This document shows positions 17,856 to 26,049 of a DNA stretch of 33,767 bases, piece after piece (the first letter of the stretch is position 1; each line of letters opens with the position of its first letter). The position numbers and the translations under genes are program-made. The stretch is from an uncultured Erysipelotrichaceae bacterium (lineage in GTDB: Bacteria > Bacillota_I > Bacilli_A > Erysipelotrichales > Erysipelotrichaceae). The notes beneath the pieces are model-generated. The model was given only the letters and a program-made list of their open reading frames with translations. It was not told where the DNA came from and ran no database searches. Location: NCBI GenBank assembly GCA_947036815.1, contig CAMQRS010000018.1, positions 1 through 33,767 on the forward strand. Direction: 5' to 3'.

Positions 17856-18357
17856 ATGAACCCACAATTAAGAAAAAAAAATACAATTATATTGTACTAT
17901 CACATCTTTTATAAAATCCCTTATCTTTTGGATAGCTATCGCATTACTAACCATTGAATTCAATATGTTTTCATACAACACTATCTATACTTATAGATGG
18001 TGGTTATACCTAGTTTTATGCATTCAACTCGTATACATATTCATTCGACCTATCTATTATTCTAGATATTATAATTATTCTATTGATGAAGCCAAAGTTA
18101 GCGTAGAGTATGGATTTATCATCGTCAAAAAAGGGAGTATTCCTATTCACCAAATACAATACATAAGCACTACAGCGAACCCATTACTTAACAAACTTAA
18201 ATTATTAAAAGTTTCCCTTACTACTTCTTCTGGAGCAAGGAACATCCGTTTCTTACCTAGTGGAGAAGCAGCCGTAATAGAAGAAAAAATCATAAAAATT
18301 CTTTCGAATAGATACGGAATCCAATTGAATAACGAAGAGACAATTAATGATGAATAA
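17856..18357 (+). pseudogene. ydbS: ydbS-like bacterial PH protein, frameshifted in an A9 run
   Basis: GAAAGGAA precedes an ATG at 17856 that opens MNPQLRKK and then hits A9 (17873-17881). In the present sequence the frame ends at TGA 17955-17957 after 33 codons. Removing one A (or adding two) joins it to the frame that runs to 18357, giving about 166 residues: two membrane spans (near SLIFWIAIALLTIEF and WWLYLVLCIQLVYIFI) and a PH-like domain (VSVEYGFIIVKKGSIP...). That matches B. subtilis YdbS in length and layout. The internal ATG at 17965 lacks a ribosome binding site and the first span. Explanations are sequencing error, a decayed gene, phase variation, or rescue by RNA polymerase slippage. 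Confidence 0.8.
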
Positions 18358-19582
18358 ACAACGTGAACATTTCTCTAGCGTCATTATCTTACTCGTTCAA
18401 CAATTATCGAATTACATTTTACCAGTTTTAGGGTTTTCATTTTTAAGCAATGAGATAGAGACCTCAAGTATTTTTTTCTTCTTCATTATTTTTTCGGACA
18501 TTACCGCATCATTACAGTGGTATTTCAAGACATTTGAAATACAAAATCAAAACTTTTATTTTAACACTGGAATAATCAATCTAAAAAAACAATCTTTTCA
18601 ATTAAAAGCAATTAAGTCAGTAGATACCAAACAATCCTTTTTAGCAAGAATCTTGCATTTAAAAACTATCATCATTGACACTGGAATCACTGATAACACT
18701 GAAGAAATTCAAATTACTCTTTCTTTTCAGAAAGCGGATATGATACGTAATCATCTGTTAGTGTATATAGAAAAACCAGCAGATGAATGTAAAGAAAACG
18801 TAAAAAAAGAAAGCAACACTTTTGCTCTTATGCAGTACGCATTAGTCAAAGAGTATACTTTCTCTAATATATCATTATATTTCATATTCTTTATCCCTCT
18901 TTTTGTAGGGACAGAATTTCTATACAGAGACTTATTACCTCCAATTTTATACTCAATTCCAATCGTAGCCTCATATCTTATGCTTGTATTCTATCGTTTC
19001 TCCATCTTTTATAACTTTCAAGTGGAGATACAAAACAATGACTTCAACACACAGCGAGGTTTATTTTCAAGAAATACTTCAAATATAAAATCTTCAGAAA
19101 TGAATTCTATTATTGTGACACAATCGTTTCTACAAAAACTATGTCGCAAGGCATCCATTCGGGCAAATACAATTTCTTTAGAATTTATGAACGCCAACGG
19201 ATCTTACTTATGTTTAAACATTGATGACTCTCAAGTATCTACCTTTATAAAGGAATACTTACCACAATTTGTTTTTGATGAACCAGTTGCTCGCTTAAAT
19301 AAAAAACACAAATTAAATTATCATTATGCACGTTTAGGATACAATAATGATTTATTATTTATTCAAGAAGGTTTTTTACGAAGACGACAACATTACATTC
19401 TTAGCAAAGATGTAAATTACATACAAAAACATCAAAACTTACTTCATAAGATGCGTAATACAATCGCAATTGTATTGCACATCAAAGGTTCTACTAAATT
19501 TTCTATCGTCGGTGTTAGCGGATATGATCCTCACCATTACGATCCATTAGTTGATATCATTTCCAATCCGAATATTAAGTAA
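18347..19582 (+). CDS. ydbT: YdbT-like membrane protein with repeated bacterial PH domains
   Basis: A 411-residue protein with four likely membrane spans in two pairs (about 13-30 and 38-58; 175-193 and 197-217), each followed by a PH-like domain (FYFNTGIINLKKQSFQLKAIKSVDT; FNTQRGLFSRNTSNIKSSEMNSI) and a third near the C-terminus (LLFIQEGFLRRRQHYILSKDVNYIQKH). This pairing with ydbS is conserved in Firmicutes; B. subtilis ydbS-ydbT have been linked to resistance to antimicrobial compounds made by other Bacillus. It overlaps the end of ydbS by 11 bases. Two adjacent ATG codons could serve as start. It overlaps the convergent GNAT gene by 8 bases. Confidence 0.85.
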   Translation: MMNKQREHFSSVIILLVQQLSNYILPVLGFSFLSNEIETSSIFFFFIIFSDITASLQWYFKTFEIQNQNFYFNTGIINLKKQSFQLKAIKSVDTKQSFLARILHLKTIIIDTGITDNTEEIQITLSFQKADMIRNHLLVYIEKPADECKENVKKESNTFALMQYALVKEYTFSNISLYFIFFIPLFVGTEFLYRDLLPPILYSIPIVASYLMLVFYRFSIFYNFQVEIQNNDFNTQRGLFSRNTSNIKSSEMNSIIVTQSFLQKLCRKASIRANTISLEFMNANGSYLCLNIDDSQVSTFIKEYLPQFVFDEPVARLNKKHKLNYHYARLGYNNDLLFIQEGFLRRRQHYILSKDVNYIQKHQNLLHKMRNTIAIVLHIKGSTKFSIVGVSGYDPHHYDPLVDIISNPNIK

Positions 19583-20126
19583 TTTTCTTATCTAATAATT
19601 CTTCTAATAAAAGCCAACCTTGTTGGTTTTTTTCTTTTTCATAGGGAATGAAACCAAAACTTAAATACATATTAACTGCTTTATATGAAGTTGTTTGTGT
19701 ATGAAGGATACATTTTTTATACCCTAGTTGCTTCATTGTTTCCATTGTTTTATAAAGCAAAGGTTTAGCTAATCCTTTACCTTGTTCCTTCTGTGTTGTT
19801 GCTATCCAATGTAACTTAGCGACTTCTTTATTTTCTTCTTCGATAAAGAATGCTGTCGCAGTTGCAATTTTTTCCTTATTTTCATTTTCAATAAATATCA
19901 TTCTTTTGTTTAATGTATGTTCATGAGGTACAAATGTTCTTTCAAATATTTGTTTACCTTCAATTACACTATCGATTGCATTCGCACCCAGTTGAATATT
20001 AGTCCAATCTTCATCCAACCCTTGTTGATAAAAACAGTATGAATATCCGTTTGGTAATTCATAAGCAGGTATCTCTTCCATTGTATTTCTTATCATGTAA
20101 ACATCATAAAAATCAATCTCTTTCAT
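19575..20126 (-). CDS. GNAT-family N-acetyltransferase
   Basis: A 183-residue protein. The acetyl-CoA loop is the Q/RxxGxG/A motif in KEQGKGLAKPLLYK (about residues 113-126), followed by the C-terminal block LHTQTTSYKAVNMYLSFGFIPYE, typical of GNAT folds. The substrate is unknown; small molecules, peptides or protein N-termini are all possible. GGAGC precedes the ATG. It is 19 bases behind the dus gene on the same strand, so it probably ends the hslO-dus-GNAT operon. Its 3' end overlaps ydbT on the other strand by 8 bases, with no terminator seen between. Confidence 0.85.
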   Translation of the reverse strand: MKEIDFYDVYMIRNTMEEIPAYELPNGYSYCFYQQGLDEDWTNIQLGANAIDSVIEGKQIFERTFVPHEHTLNKRMIFIENENKEKIATATAFFIEEENKEVAKLHWIATTQKEQGKGLAKPLLYKTMETMKQLGYKKCILHTQTTSYKAVNMYLSFGFIPYEKEKNQQGWLLLEELLDKKIT

Positions 20127-20145
20127 AGAATGCTCCGTTTCCTAT

Positions 20146-21135
20146 TTATTTAGTATCTTGAAATTCTTTCACTTGAAGGGCATACGCATCTAATATTGTT
20201 TCTAATTCTTCATACGTGTTTACCTTAGATAGTTTCCCTTTGGGTAAATGAGAAGACGGCATTCCTTTAATATACCAAGTAGCATGTCCACGCATTTCTT
20301 TCATTCCAATGTCTTCACCCTTAAGTGCTACCAGTTTTTTAGCATGGCTCTTCACTAAGTTGAATTTATCTTCATATGTAACTTCATTTTTTTCATCATG
20401 ATTCACAAGAGAATCTACACACTCTTTGATTAAGAACGGATTCCCTAGTATTCCTCTACCTATCATTACAGCATCACATCCCGTTTGATTCAACATCGCA
20501 TGCATGTCTGCTACACTTTTTACATCACCATTACCTATAACTGGAATAGAGACTGCTTCTTTTACTTCTTTTATAATTGACCAATCTGCTTTTCCTTCAT
20601 ACATTTGAGAACGAGTTCTTCCATGCACTGCAATTGCGCTGGCTCCTGCTTGTTCGATTTTTCTAGCTAGAGATACAGCGTTAATAGAATCTACATCCCA
20701 ACCGGCACGTATTTTCACACTCACTGGTTTTTTTACCACTTTTACTATCGCCTCTACAATTGCTTGGGCATGGTCTTCTTCACACATTAAGTAACTTCCT
20801 GCTTTCGCTTTAATTACTTTATTTACTGGACAACCCATATTAATATCGATAATGTCACAATTTGTTTGAGTATCCAATACTTTAGCTGCATTCACCATTG
20901 TATCTATATCATATCCAAACACTTGTAATGACATCGGATGTTCTTCTTCTAACACTTCTATCATTTTCAACGTTCGTTCATTCTTATAGTAGATAGCTTT
21001 ATCACTAACCATTTCTGCACAAATTAAACCGGCATTAAATTGCTTACAAATACTTCTAAATGCAGCGTTTGAAATACCTGCCATAGGTGCTACAACAATT
21101 TGGTTACTAATTTCAACATCTCTTATTTTCCACAT
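20146..21135 (-). CDS. dus: tRNA-dihydrouridine synthase (DusB-like)
   Basis: An FMN enzyme that reduces uridines in tRNA to dihydrouridine. The 329-residue protein has the family blocks VVAPMAGISNAAFR (FMN site, about 14-27), DINMGCPVNKV with the catalytic cysteine (about 97-107), SVKIRAGWD, AIAVHGRTRSQMYEGKADW and VIGNGDVKS, then a C-terminal helical RNA-binding domain. The block MNMGCPVxKV resembles DusB more than DusA or DusC. Its ATG overlaps the end of hslO by 13 bases. A homologue often sits beside hslO in Firmicutes. Confidence 0.95.
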   Translation of the reverse strand: MWKIRDVEISNQIVVAPMAGISNAAFRSICKQFNAGLICAEMVSDKAIYYKNERTLKMIEVLEEEHPMSLQVFGYDIDTMVNAAKVLDTQTNCDIIDINMGCPVNKVIKAKAGSYLMCEEDHAQAIVEAIVKVVKKPVSVKIRAGWDVDSINAVSLARKIEQAGASAIAVHGRTRSQMYEGKADWSIIKEVKEAVSIPVIGNGDVKSVADMHAMLNQTGCDAVMIGRGILGNPFLIKECVDSLVNHDEKNEVTYEDKFNLVKSHAKKLVALKGEDIGMKEMRGHATWYIKGMPSSHLPKGKLSKVNTYEELETILDAYALQVKEFQDTK

Positions 21136-22013
21136 GCGTTATTCTTTTCCTCGATAATAATTCCTAAGGCTTTTTCATCAAAGTGATATGAATTATTACA
21201 GAATTGACAATGAATGTCACACCCTTTATCTTCTTCAATCATTGCTTGAATATCATCATTCGCTAATGTTGATATCGCCGCTCTCATTTTCCCTTCACTA
21301 CATTGACATTTGAATCTTGGTTCTGTTTCTGCCAAAATTTTCACATCATCGTATAAACTATGTAAAATATCTTCTAGACTCTTACCTTCTTGAAGCAATT
21401 CACTCATCGGTTTCAATTCACCAACGATACTCTCTGTCGCTACAATATCTTCTTCGCTAGCGTCTGGCATCATTTGAATTAACAATCCACCACTACTAAT
21501 AATATTATTATCAGTTTCTACCAATACTCCTACCGATACTACTGAAGGAGATTGTTCACTAAGCGCAAAATAGTAAGCAAAATCATCTCCGATTTCACCT
21601 GTTTGTAATGCTACTTGTCCATTAAAATCATCCTTTAAGCTCATTCCTTTTTTAACTTCTAAGTAACCTTGTTTTCCAACCGCTACTCCTACTGCTAATT
21701 TATTTGTATCATTGTATTGGTAATGTACATGTGGTTCTGCAACGAATCCACGAACTCCACCATCTGCATATGCATCTGCCATAATCGTTCCAATTGGTCC
21801 ACCACCATTAATTGTAATACCTAATTTTTCTTTGGTACTTTTAAGATTAGCACCCATCATCGCTGCTACACTTAATACTCTACCTAACGTCGCACTTGCC
21901 GTAGGCCATAAATCATGTTTATCTTTTGCTTCTTGTACTAACTGTGTAGTATCACAAATATAGATACGTACTCTTCCATCTCTTGCTAATGCTTTTAATA
22001 ATCTATTTTTCAT
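21123..22013 (-). CDS. hslO: Redox-regulated chaperone Hsp33
   Basis: A holdase activated by oxidative unfolding, in the cytoplasm. The start is at 22013: AGAGG lies 8 bases before this ATG, whereas the GTG of the longer frame touches it. The 296-residue product has the C-terminal redox switch CxC (KCQCSEGK) and CxxC (HCQFC), separated by about 30 residues, which bind zinc. The N-terminal domain shows the glycine-rich NGGGPIGTIMADAYADGGVRGF. An extended -10 promoter lies at 22045-22073. It leads the hslO-dus-GNAT operon. Confidence 0.97.
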   Translation of the reverse strand: MKNRLLKALARDGRVRIYICDTTQLVQEAKDKHDLWPTASATLGRVLSVAAMMGANLKSTKEKLGITINGGGPIGTIMADAYADGGVRGFVAEPHVHYQYNDTNKLAVGVAVGKQGYLEVKKGMSLKDDFNGQVALQTGEIGDDFAYYFALSEQSPSVVSVGVLVETDNNIISSGGLLIQMMPDASEEDIVATESIVGELKPMSELLQEGKSLEDILHSLYDDVKILAETEPRFKCQCSEGKMRAAISTLANDDIQAMIEEDKGCDIHCQFCNNSYHFDEKALGIIIEEKNNACGK

Positions 22014-22044
22014 ATTAGACACCTCTTTTTTATATTGTCTATGT

Positions 22045-22073
22045 ATTATATCACGATTTATTTTAAGTGCCTA
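22045..22073 (-). promoter_or_regulatory. Promoter of hslO
   Basis: Minus-strand TAGGCA (22068-22073), 17-base spacer, TATAAT (22045-22050) with a TGA extension. Confidence 0.55.
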
Positions 22074-22085
22074 CATACTATGCAC

Positions 22086-22112
22086 AAAAAAAGATTGCAA
22101 CACATGTTACAA
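22086..22112 (-). terminator. Terminator of metA
   Basis: TTGCAACA (22095-22102) pairs with TGTTACAA (22105-22112) with one G-U pair; a T7 run (A 22086-22092 on the plus strand) follows on the minus strand, two bases beyond the metA stop. Confidence 0.75.
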
Positions 22113-22113
22113 C

Positions 22114-23037
22114 CTAATCAACTATCTCTTTAATTATATCTATTTCATACGGTGTTAATTGATATACATAATTAATCCAGTTTCGATACAACAAGTTAGC
22201 ATGAGATTTCCAATTCCAAACGATTTGATTAGTTGGATTATTTTCCAAGAAATAATTAAATGGAACTTGAATTTCTTTCCCTTGTTCAACATCTCTATTA
22301 TATTCTTGAGATAATGTATTTCTAGTATATTCTAAATGTCCACTCACAAATATTTGTCGTATATTTTTGGTAGAGATGATCGTTGACCCACTCGTATGAC
22401 TACCAGCAATGATATCTAATTCATCACTTTCCTGTAATTTTAATTCATCGACCATCGTATGCCTTGATTGAGGCATATTGAACTCTTCATCAAAGCCGCT
22501 TGTCAATGCATTATGTTTTATCAATCTTTGCTTATCAACTCCAAATATCTTACTATCACAATGTAGTTTAGGTATATTATAGTAATGGTATAACGCCGCT
22601 TGCGCTCCCCAACAAATAAACATTGTCGAAAATACATTTGTTTTCGCCCAATTCATTATATCGGTAAGTTCGCTCCAGTAATCCACATCCTCAAATTGTA
22701 AATGCTCTACAGGTGCACCTGTAACAATCATACCATCAAAGCATTGATCCTTCACATGATCGAAGGTGTCATAAAATTTAAGCAAATGTTCTTCACTCGT
22801 ATTTTTAGAAACATGACTATCAATTTTTAAGAAATCTACTTCAATTTGAATAGAAGTCTTACTGATCAATCGAAGTAATTGTGTTTCCGTCTCTATTTTC
22901 TTTGGCATAAGATTCAAAATTAAAAATCGTAGCGGTCGAATATCTTGAGACTTCGCTCTATTCGCATCTATCGCAAATATATTTTCACTAATTAGTATTT
23001 CCTTAGCTGGTAAATCATTCGGTATTGTTATCGGCAT
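22114..23037 (-). CDS. metA: Homoserine O-acetyltransferase (MetA family)
   Basis: Activates homoserine for methionine synthesis. The start is the ATG at 23037 (GGGGTG upstream), giving 307 residues and standard MetA numbering: Cys142 in MFICWGAQAA is the nucleophile and His in SGHLEYTRN the partner. Position 111 is Glu (TGAPVE111H). In MetA enzymes Glu111 goes with acetyl-CoA use, as in Bacillus cereus, and Gly111 with succinyl-CoA, as in E. coli, so acetyl-CoA is predicted despite the common family name homoserine O-succinyltransferase. Own promoter and terminator. It is divergent from the DeoR-PHP operon. No SAM riboswitch fits in the leader. Confidence 0.95.
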   Translation of the reverse strand: MPITIPNDLPAKEILISENIFAIDANRAKSQDIRPLRFLILNLMPKKIETETQLLRLISKTSIQIEVDFLKIDSHVSKNTSEEHLLKFYDTFDHVKDQCFDGMIVTGAPVEHLQFEDVDYWSELTDIMNWAKTNVFSTMFICWGAQAALYHYYNIPKLHCDSKIFGVDKQRLIKHNALTSGFDEEFNMPQSRHTMVDELKLQESDELDIIAGSHTSGSTIISTKNIRQIFVSGHLEYTRNTLSQEYNRDVEQGKEIQVPFNYFLENNPTNQIVWNWKSHANLLYRNWINYVYQLTPYEIDIIKEIVD

Positions 23038-23061
23038 GGCAATCACCCCTTATTTGTCCAT

Positions 23062-23091
23062 ATCATATCATTATTGAAAGCCCTTTGTCAT
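23062..23091 (-). promoter_or_regulatory. Promoter of metA
   Basis: Minus-strand ATGACA (23086-23091), 18-base spacer, TATGAT (23062-23067); each box matches consensus at 5 of 6. Confidence 0.6.
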
Positions 23092-23095
23092 GTGT

Positions 23096-23216
23096 GTTTC
23101 ATATAATTTTAGTTCTTAAAACAATTATATTTCCGTTTCACATATACCTATTCATTTTTTTCGTGTGTTAAACAGTATTTTTTTATTGTTTCAAACATAT
23201 TCTTGTATATTCAAAC
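23096..23216. promoter_or_regulatory. Repeated GTTTCA motifs, candidate DeoR-type operators
   Basis: GTTTCA occurs at 23096-23101, 23135-23140 and 23188-23193, each followed within a few bases by ATATA or CATAT. In addition TTCAAAC recurs exactly 20 bases apart (23190 and 23210), two helical turns. An ATATAATT/AATTATAT inverted repeat lies in the same stretch (about 23101-23130). The placement between metA and a DeoR-type gene suggests operators, by inference. Confidence 0.35.
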
Positions 23217-23250
23217 CAAATCTTATACACTTAAATCAGGAGGTATTCCC

Positions 23251-24027
23251 TTGGCAACTAAAAATGATTTAAGAAGAAAACATATAGAAGATTTTATAAA
23301 GCTTGAAGAGCTAGTAAGTGTTGAAACACTTTCTCAAAGATACAACGTTTCTTTAGAAACAGTACGTAAAGATTTAACTTTTCTTGAAAATAAAGGTAAA
23401 GTGTATCGCACCCATGGAGGGGCTAGGTGTCGTAATGATAATTATGATATGCCCATGGATATACGTACCCAAGAAAACAACGATAGTAAGAAAGCGATTT
23501 GTTTAGAGGCAATCAAATTCATTAAGGATGATGACGTCATATATTTAGACGCAAGTAGTTCTGTACTATTTCTAGGTAAACTATTACGTCTCAAAAAAAA
23601 TCTTACAATCGTGACTGCTTCTTACGAACTTATTCCGATCCTGAGTGTAAGTAGCCATAAAATCATTATTGTTGGTGGAGAATATTTGAGAGATGGAAAA
23701 AGAATAACTGGAGAGTATGCATTAATGATGCTAAACACACTTTATTTTGATAGTTGTTTTTTAAGTCTGGATGGTTGTAAAAATGTCGATGGTCCCTGTT
23801 TAATGGGGAATGATGAACTATTAATGTTCCACACCGTATTAAGTCGTTCTAAAACCAAGCTATTATTAAGTGATTCATCAAAATTTGAGAAAACCGCACA
23901 TTATCAATATGCAAACTTTTCTGAATTTGATATTTTAATTACCGACGCCATTAGTAAAGAAGATGAAAATCGTATTCATATAAATACTATCATCAATTTA
24001 GGAGGAACCACAAATGAACAAAATTGA
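23251..24027 (+). CDS. DeoR-family transcriptional regulator
   Basis: A 258-residue regulator. The start is TTG at 23251, with AGGAGG seven bases upstream; the longer frame from 23203 has no such site. The N-terminal winged helix-turn-helix shows the DeoR signature (LVSVETLSQRYNVSLETVRKDLTFLENKGKVYRTHGGA). The C-terminal DeoR effector domain (about 75-240) resembles sugar-phosphate-binding proteins: IYLDASSSVLFLGKLL, a TIVTASYELI strand, IIVGGEYLRDGKRITGEYA and LSDSSKF. Such regulators sense phosphorylated sugars or nucleosides. It overlaps the PHP gene by 14 bases and probably controls it. Confidence 0.92.
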   Translation: MATKNDLRRKHIEDFIKLEELVSVETLSQRYNVSLETVRKDLTFLENKGKVYRTHGGARCRNDNYDMPMDIRTQENNDSKKAICLEAIKFIKDDDVIYLDASSSVLFLGKLLRLKKNLTIVTASYELIPILSVSSHKIIIVGGEYLRDGKRITGEYALMMLNTLYFDSCFLSLDGCKNVDGPCLMGNDELLMFHTVLSRSKTKLLLSDSSKFEKTAHYQYANFSEFDILITDAISKEDENRIHINTIINLGGTTNEQN

Positions 24028-24895
24028 TTTACACATGCATTCTAGTTATTCTTTAGACGGAGAGAAACATCCTAACGAACTTATTGAAATAGCTAAAAAA
24101 AGCAATATCAAATACATTGCCATAGCCGACCATAACTCATGTGAGGCATACCATCATATAAACACAGATACAGAGGTAAACGTAATTCCCTCTATTGAAT
24201 TAGATTGTAGTTTTATGGAAAAAAATTTCCACATCCTAGCTTACTTCGTAGATGCGAAAAGCTCTTTCTTCAAAACACTTAGAGAAGAGATTAATACGAT
24301 GGAAACAAATGCTGGGTTGCACCATCTTAAATATGTACAAGAAGAAATGGGTATCAAGGTAGACTTGGATGCATTAAAAGAAATACATCCTGTAGGTATC
24401 TACACTGGTGAAGGTATTTGTGAAGCAGCCTTAATCATCGAAGAAAATAAAACCAATCCATTCTTAAAAGAATATTACCCAGGTGGAACGCACTCTGTCT
24501 CTCCTCATGTAGATTTTTATTGGGAATACTGTGCACAAGGTAAACTTGCTTATACTCCGATTCATTTCATGAAAATGCAGGATGCATTTAAATTAATGAA
24601 AGAACAAAATGCATTTATCGTATTAGCTCATCCAGGAAATAACACGAAAGAAGATCTACCCTTATTAGAAGGTATCTCTCAATTAGGACTTGACGGAATT
24701 GAAGTGTATAGCAGTTATCACACAAGTGAACAAGTTCAATTCTATAAAGAATTTGCGATTGAACACAATTTAATAATAACGTGTGGTAGTGATTACCACG
24801 GTAGACATAAACCTCATATTGAAATGGGAAATTGTCATATGCCTCAAACAGAAGAAGATGCATTAATCAAATTCATTCAAACTAGACTTAAATAA
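24014..24895 (+). CDS. PHP-domain metal-dependent phosphoesterase
   Basis: A 293-residue PHP protein. Metal-binding motifs are HMHSSYSLDG (residues 5-14), ADHNSCEAY (about 38-46), the IPSIELDC glutamate, VLAHPGNN (His near 205) and CGSDYHG near the C-terminus. This layout resembles TrpH/YciV-type enzymes that remove phosphate from 3',5'-bisphosphonucleotides or short oligonucleotides, but also PHP phosphatases with sugar or histidinol-phosphate substrates. AGGAGG for its ATG lies inside the regulator gene, so translation is coupled. Control by a DeoR-type regulator hints at a phosphorylated sugar or nucleotide substrate. No transporter or kinase is linked. Confidence 0.88.
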   Translation: MNKIDLHMHSSYSLDGEKHPNELIEIAKKSNIKYIAIADHNSCEAYHHINTDTEVNVIPSIELDCSFMEKNFHILAYFVDAKSSFFKTLREEINTMETNAGLHHLKYVQEEMGIKVDLDALKEIHPVGIYTGEGICEAALIIEENKTNPFLKEYYPGGTHSVSPHVDFYWEYCAQGKLAYTPIHFMKMQDAFKLMKEQNAFIVLAHPGNNTKEDLPLLEGISQLGLDGIEVYSSYHTSEQVQFYKEFAIEHNLIITCGSDYHGRHKPHIEMGNCHMPQTEEDALIKFIQTRLK

Positions 24896-24898
24896 TAA

Positions 24899-24933
24899 AA
24901 AGGGAACATCACTTACTTAGTGGTGTTCCCTTT
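24899..24933. terminator. Bidirectional terminator between convergent genes
   Basis: AAAGGGAACATCACT (24899-24913) pairs fully, with one G-U pair, with AGTGGTGTTCCCTTT (24919-24933). It serves the PHP gene (plus) and overlaps the stop of the DUF3781-like gene (minus). Confidence 0.9.
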
Positions 24934-25173
24934 CACTATTTTATGGGCAGTTATAATCGTATAACTATGTGCATTAATGGTGATTCTACAATCACCAACA
25001 ACTACATACCAATTTTTCCCTAATCTTTCTATCTGCGCACATTCATCCATTACCTTATCACGACAATATTGAACCGTGTCAGCAACATTAATTCCTAGAT
25101 TGTAATCAATTCTTTCCACACCTAGTAATGTCGTATGCAATTTATTTATGTTCTGTATTAATTCGTTTTTCAT
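24913..25173 (-). CDS. DUF3781-like small protein
   Basis: An 86-residue protein of unknown function. The sequence from LGVERIDYNLGI to the C-terminal KNWYVVVGDCRITINAHSYTIITAHK resembles my recollection of DUF3781, a small Firmicute family. No membrane span or signal is present, so it should be cytoplasmic. Its ATG overlaps the stop of the HAD gene (ATGA), so the two are translationally coupled. Confidence 0.7.
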   Translation of the reverse strand: MKNELIQNINKLHTTLLGVERIDYNLGINVADTVQYCRDKVMDECAQIERLGKNWYVVVGDCRITINAHSYTIITAHKIVKGNTTK

Positions 25174-26006
25174 TTCATTTTCCTTTGTGTATGATTTTTA
25201 TCTACAAGTTCATTCACAATCGCCATCTTTTCAAGAATTAACTTCAATGTATAATCCAATTCACTATCTTCTCTATAATCAGCTTCACAAATAAAATCGA
25301 CTCTTCGATCAATCAACAAACTAGTCACCTTTTCTTTATTCGTATAAACCGCAATGCTTTGTCCACCATATTCTTTCACTAGTTTCATACAAGGTACATC
25401 CGTTAATCCATCACCTATATATATCATATTTCTAAAAGGAATAGGACGATCAATATCTTCCACAAATTCATTTAATTCTTCATCTTCATACACTTCTAAT
25501 ATTCCTTTATTTATTCTAAATAGAAATTGAGTTTTATTTGTATAATTCACAACTAACGCTGGCCAATCTGCCACTCCATCTGCATCATAATGAAATTCAC
25601 ATGCGTATATCTTTTTAAATTTATCGCATATTTGACTACCTTCAATAATTTCTTTTAATCCACTACTAATAATGTAATGTTCAAGTTCTAAATTTAGAGT
25701 CGCTGCATATGCGTCCATACGATCAAAGAACGTAAGCACTCCATCATATAACTCAATATGTTGTCCAGCCCTTGTGAAGTCTTCTCTTTTTATCGAAACT
25801 CCTTGTTCTGTTGCTTTACGTAACATATAGTACATGTACGTTAAGATACGATCCATTTTTTCAGTTTCCGCCAACTGTGTTACTTCGCTCCAAAAAGTTT
25901 TACTATCCATATTTACTGAAGGAATAAAAGAATATTCCTGCATATCTTTTGTACATAACGTTTTATCAAAGTCGTACATCATTGCAATTTTTGTTTTTTT
26001 CATCAT
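25170..26006 (-). CDS. HAD-superfamily phosphatase-like hydrolase
   Basis: A 278-residue haloacid-dehalogenase-type enzyme. Motif I is MYDFDKTLC (nucleophile Asp12, acid/base Asp14), motif II the Ser in YIISSG (about 114-119) and motif IV IYIGDGLTDVPCMK (about 215-228). A cap insert lies between motifs I and II. It is probably a phosphomonoesterase; the substrate is unknown. GAGG precedes the two adjacent ATG codons. It is followed by the DUF3781-like gene with a 4-base overlap, and separated from the alcohol dehydrogenase gene by a terminator. Confidence 0.85.
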   Translation of the reverse strand: MMKKTKIAMMYDFDKTLCTKDMQEYSFIPSVNMDSKTFWSEVTQLAETEKMDRILTYMYYMLRKATEQGVSIKREDFTRAGQHIELYDGVLTFFDRMDAYAATLNLELEHYIISSGLKEIIEGSQICDKFKKIYACEFHYDADGVADWPALVVNYTNKTQFLFRINKGILEVYEDEELNEFVEDIDRPIPFRNMIYIGDGLTDVPCMKLVKEYGGQSIAVYTNKEKVTSLLIDRRVDFICEADYREDSELDYTLKLILEKMAIVNELVDKNHTQRKMK

Positions 26007-26049
26007 CTAACCTCGTTTTCCTTATTCTACCATATGTCTTATATTAAAA

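Noticed and set aside
17965-18357. ORF beginning at ATG 17965 as a complete gene
   Set aside because: No ribosome binding site precedes it, it lacks the first membrane span of the family, and the upstream sequence encodes the missing part in another frame behind a good start.
23038-23250. SAM riboswitch or T-box upstream of metA
   Set aside because: The mapped promoter leaves a leader of only about 20 bases and no riboswitch core motif is visible.
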